Source: Thermodesulfatator atlanticus
GTDB taxonomy: Bacteria > Desulfobacterota > Thermodesulfobacteria > Thermodesulfobacteriales > Thermodesulfatatoraceae
Reading direction: 5' to 3'
Assembly (NCBI GenBank): GCA_011321895.1
Contig: DROK01000275.1
Coordinates: 1-6,123, forward strand
DNA length: 6,123 nt
Part shown: one piece after another, positions 6,061 to 6,123 of the stretch
Position numbering within the stretch: the first letter of the stretch is position 1
Layout: every line of letters starts with the position of its first letter
Position numbers and translations under genes: made by a program
Notes under the pieces: model-generated
Seen by the model: only the letters and a program-made list of their open reading frames with translations
The model's database searches: none
Told to the model about the DNA's origin: nothing

Positions 6061-6123
6061 ATACTGTGTGGCCTGTCAATGAGTAGAAGCCAGGGCCATT
6101 TTGTAGTGGGCCCAGCAGATTAG

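Larger units (their letters stand above)
5859..6123. other. Non-coding 3' flank of the flagellar operon
   Basis: I see no convincing gene in these 265 bases on either strand. Open stretches are short, lack a start codon with a ribosome binding site, and match no family I recognise. The stretch holds a large interrupted palindrome, a second hairpin, a 13-bp dyad and a 14-nt direct repeat. A six-T run at 5893-5898 follows the flgE stop by 34 nt but has no stable stem before it, so I do not call a terminator there. The density of inverted and direct repeats suggests a repeat element or transcript-end region rather than a promoter region. Confidence 0.6.

Noticed and set aside
6093..6113. GGGCC...GGCCC inverted repeat near the right edge
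   Set aside because: Only 5 bp with an 11-nt loop and no context; expected by chance in sequence of this kind.

Overview
The window is part of a flagellar rod-hook assembly operon from a Gram-negative-type flagellated bacterium. It holds four consecutive plus-strand genes: fliK (hook-length control, missing its 5' end), flgD (hook cap), and two adjacent flgE-family hook genes of very different size (470 and 781 aa). Gene order fliK-flgD-flgE with short spacers and strong AGGAG-type ribosome binding sites is typical of deltaproteobacterial and thermophilic Desulfobacterota/Thermodesulfobacteria-like flagellar clusters. That lineage guess is inference only, since no marker gene is present.

Layout: positions 1-1349 are fliK, open in frame to the left edge, with an AT-rich Lys/Asn/Glu-rich N-terminal part and a conserved, GC-richer C-terminal export-switch domain. 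flgD (1359-2045) follows after 9 nt, with its ribosome binding site overlapping the fliK stop. The shorter hook gene (2047-3459) follows flgD after a single base. A 53-nt gap with a small GC hairpin separates it from the large hook gene (3513-5858). The last 265 bases (5859-6123) contain no convincing gene. They hold a 17-bp interrupted palindrome, a second 8-bp hairpin, a small dyad and a 14-nt near-perfect direct repeat, and may mark the operon end or a small mobile or repeat element.

How the genes work together: FlgD forms the scaffold at the tip of the growing hook, under which FlgE subunits polymerise. FliK is secreted during hook growth, and its C-terminal domain switches the export apparatus from hook to filament substrates. 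Two FlgE-type proteins next to each other suggest either a two-component hook or one structural subunit plus a specialised minor one.

The most interesting signal is inside the large FlgE. Compared with the small paralogue it carries an insertion of about 260 residues before the conserved D2-like hook domain. This insertion appears to contain two diverged copies of a related beta-rich module and an unusually dense set of N-x-S/T sequons. I see no novel defence, mobile or enzymatic system here; the window is mostly ordinary flagellar biology with an unusual hook protein and an unexplained repeat-bearing 3' flank.
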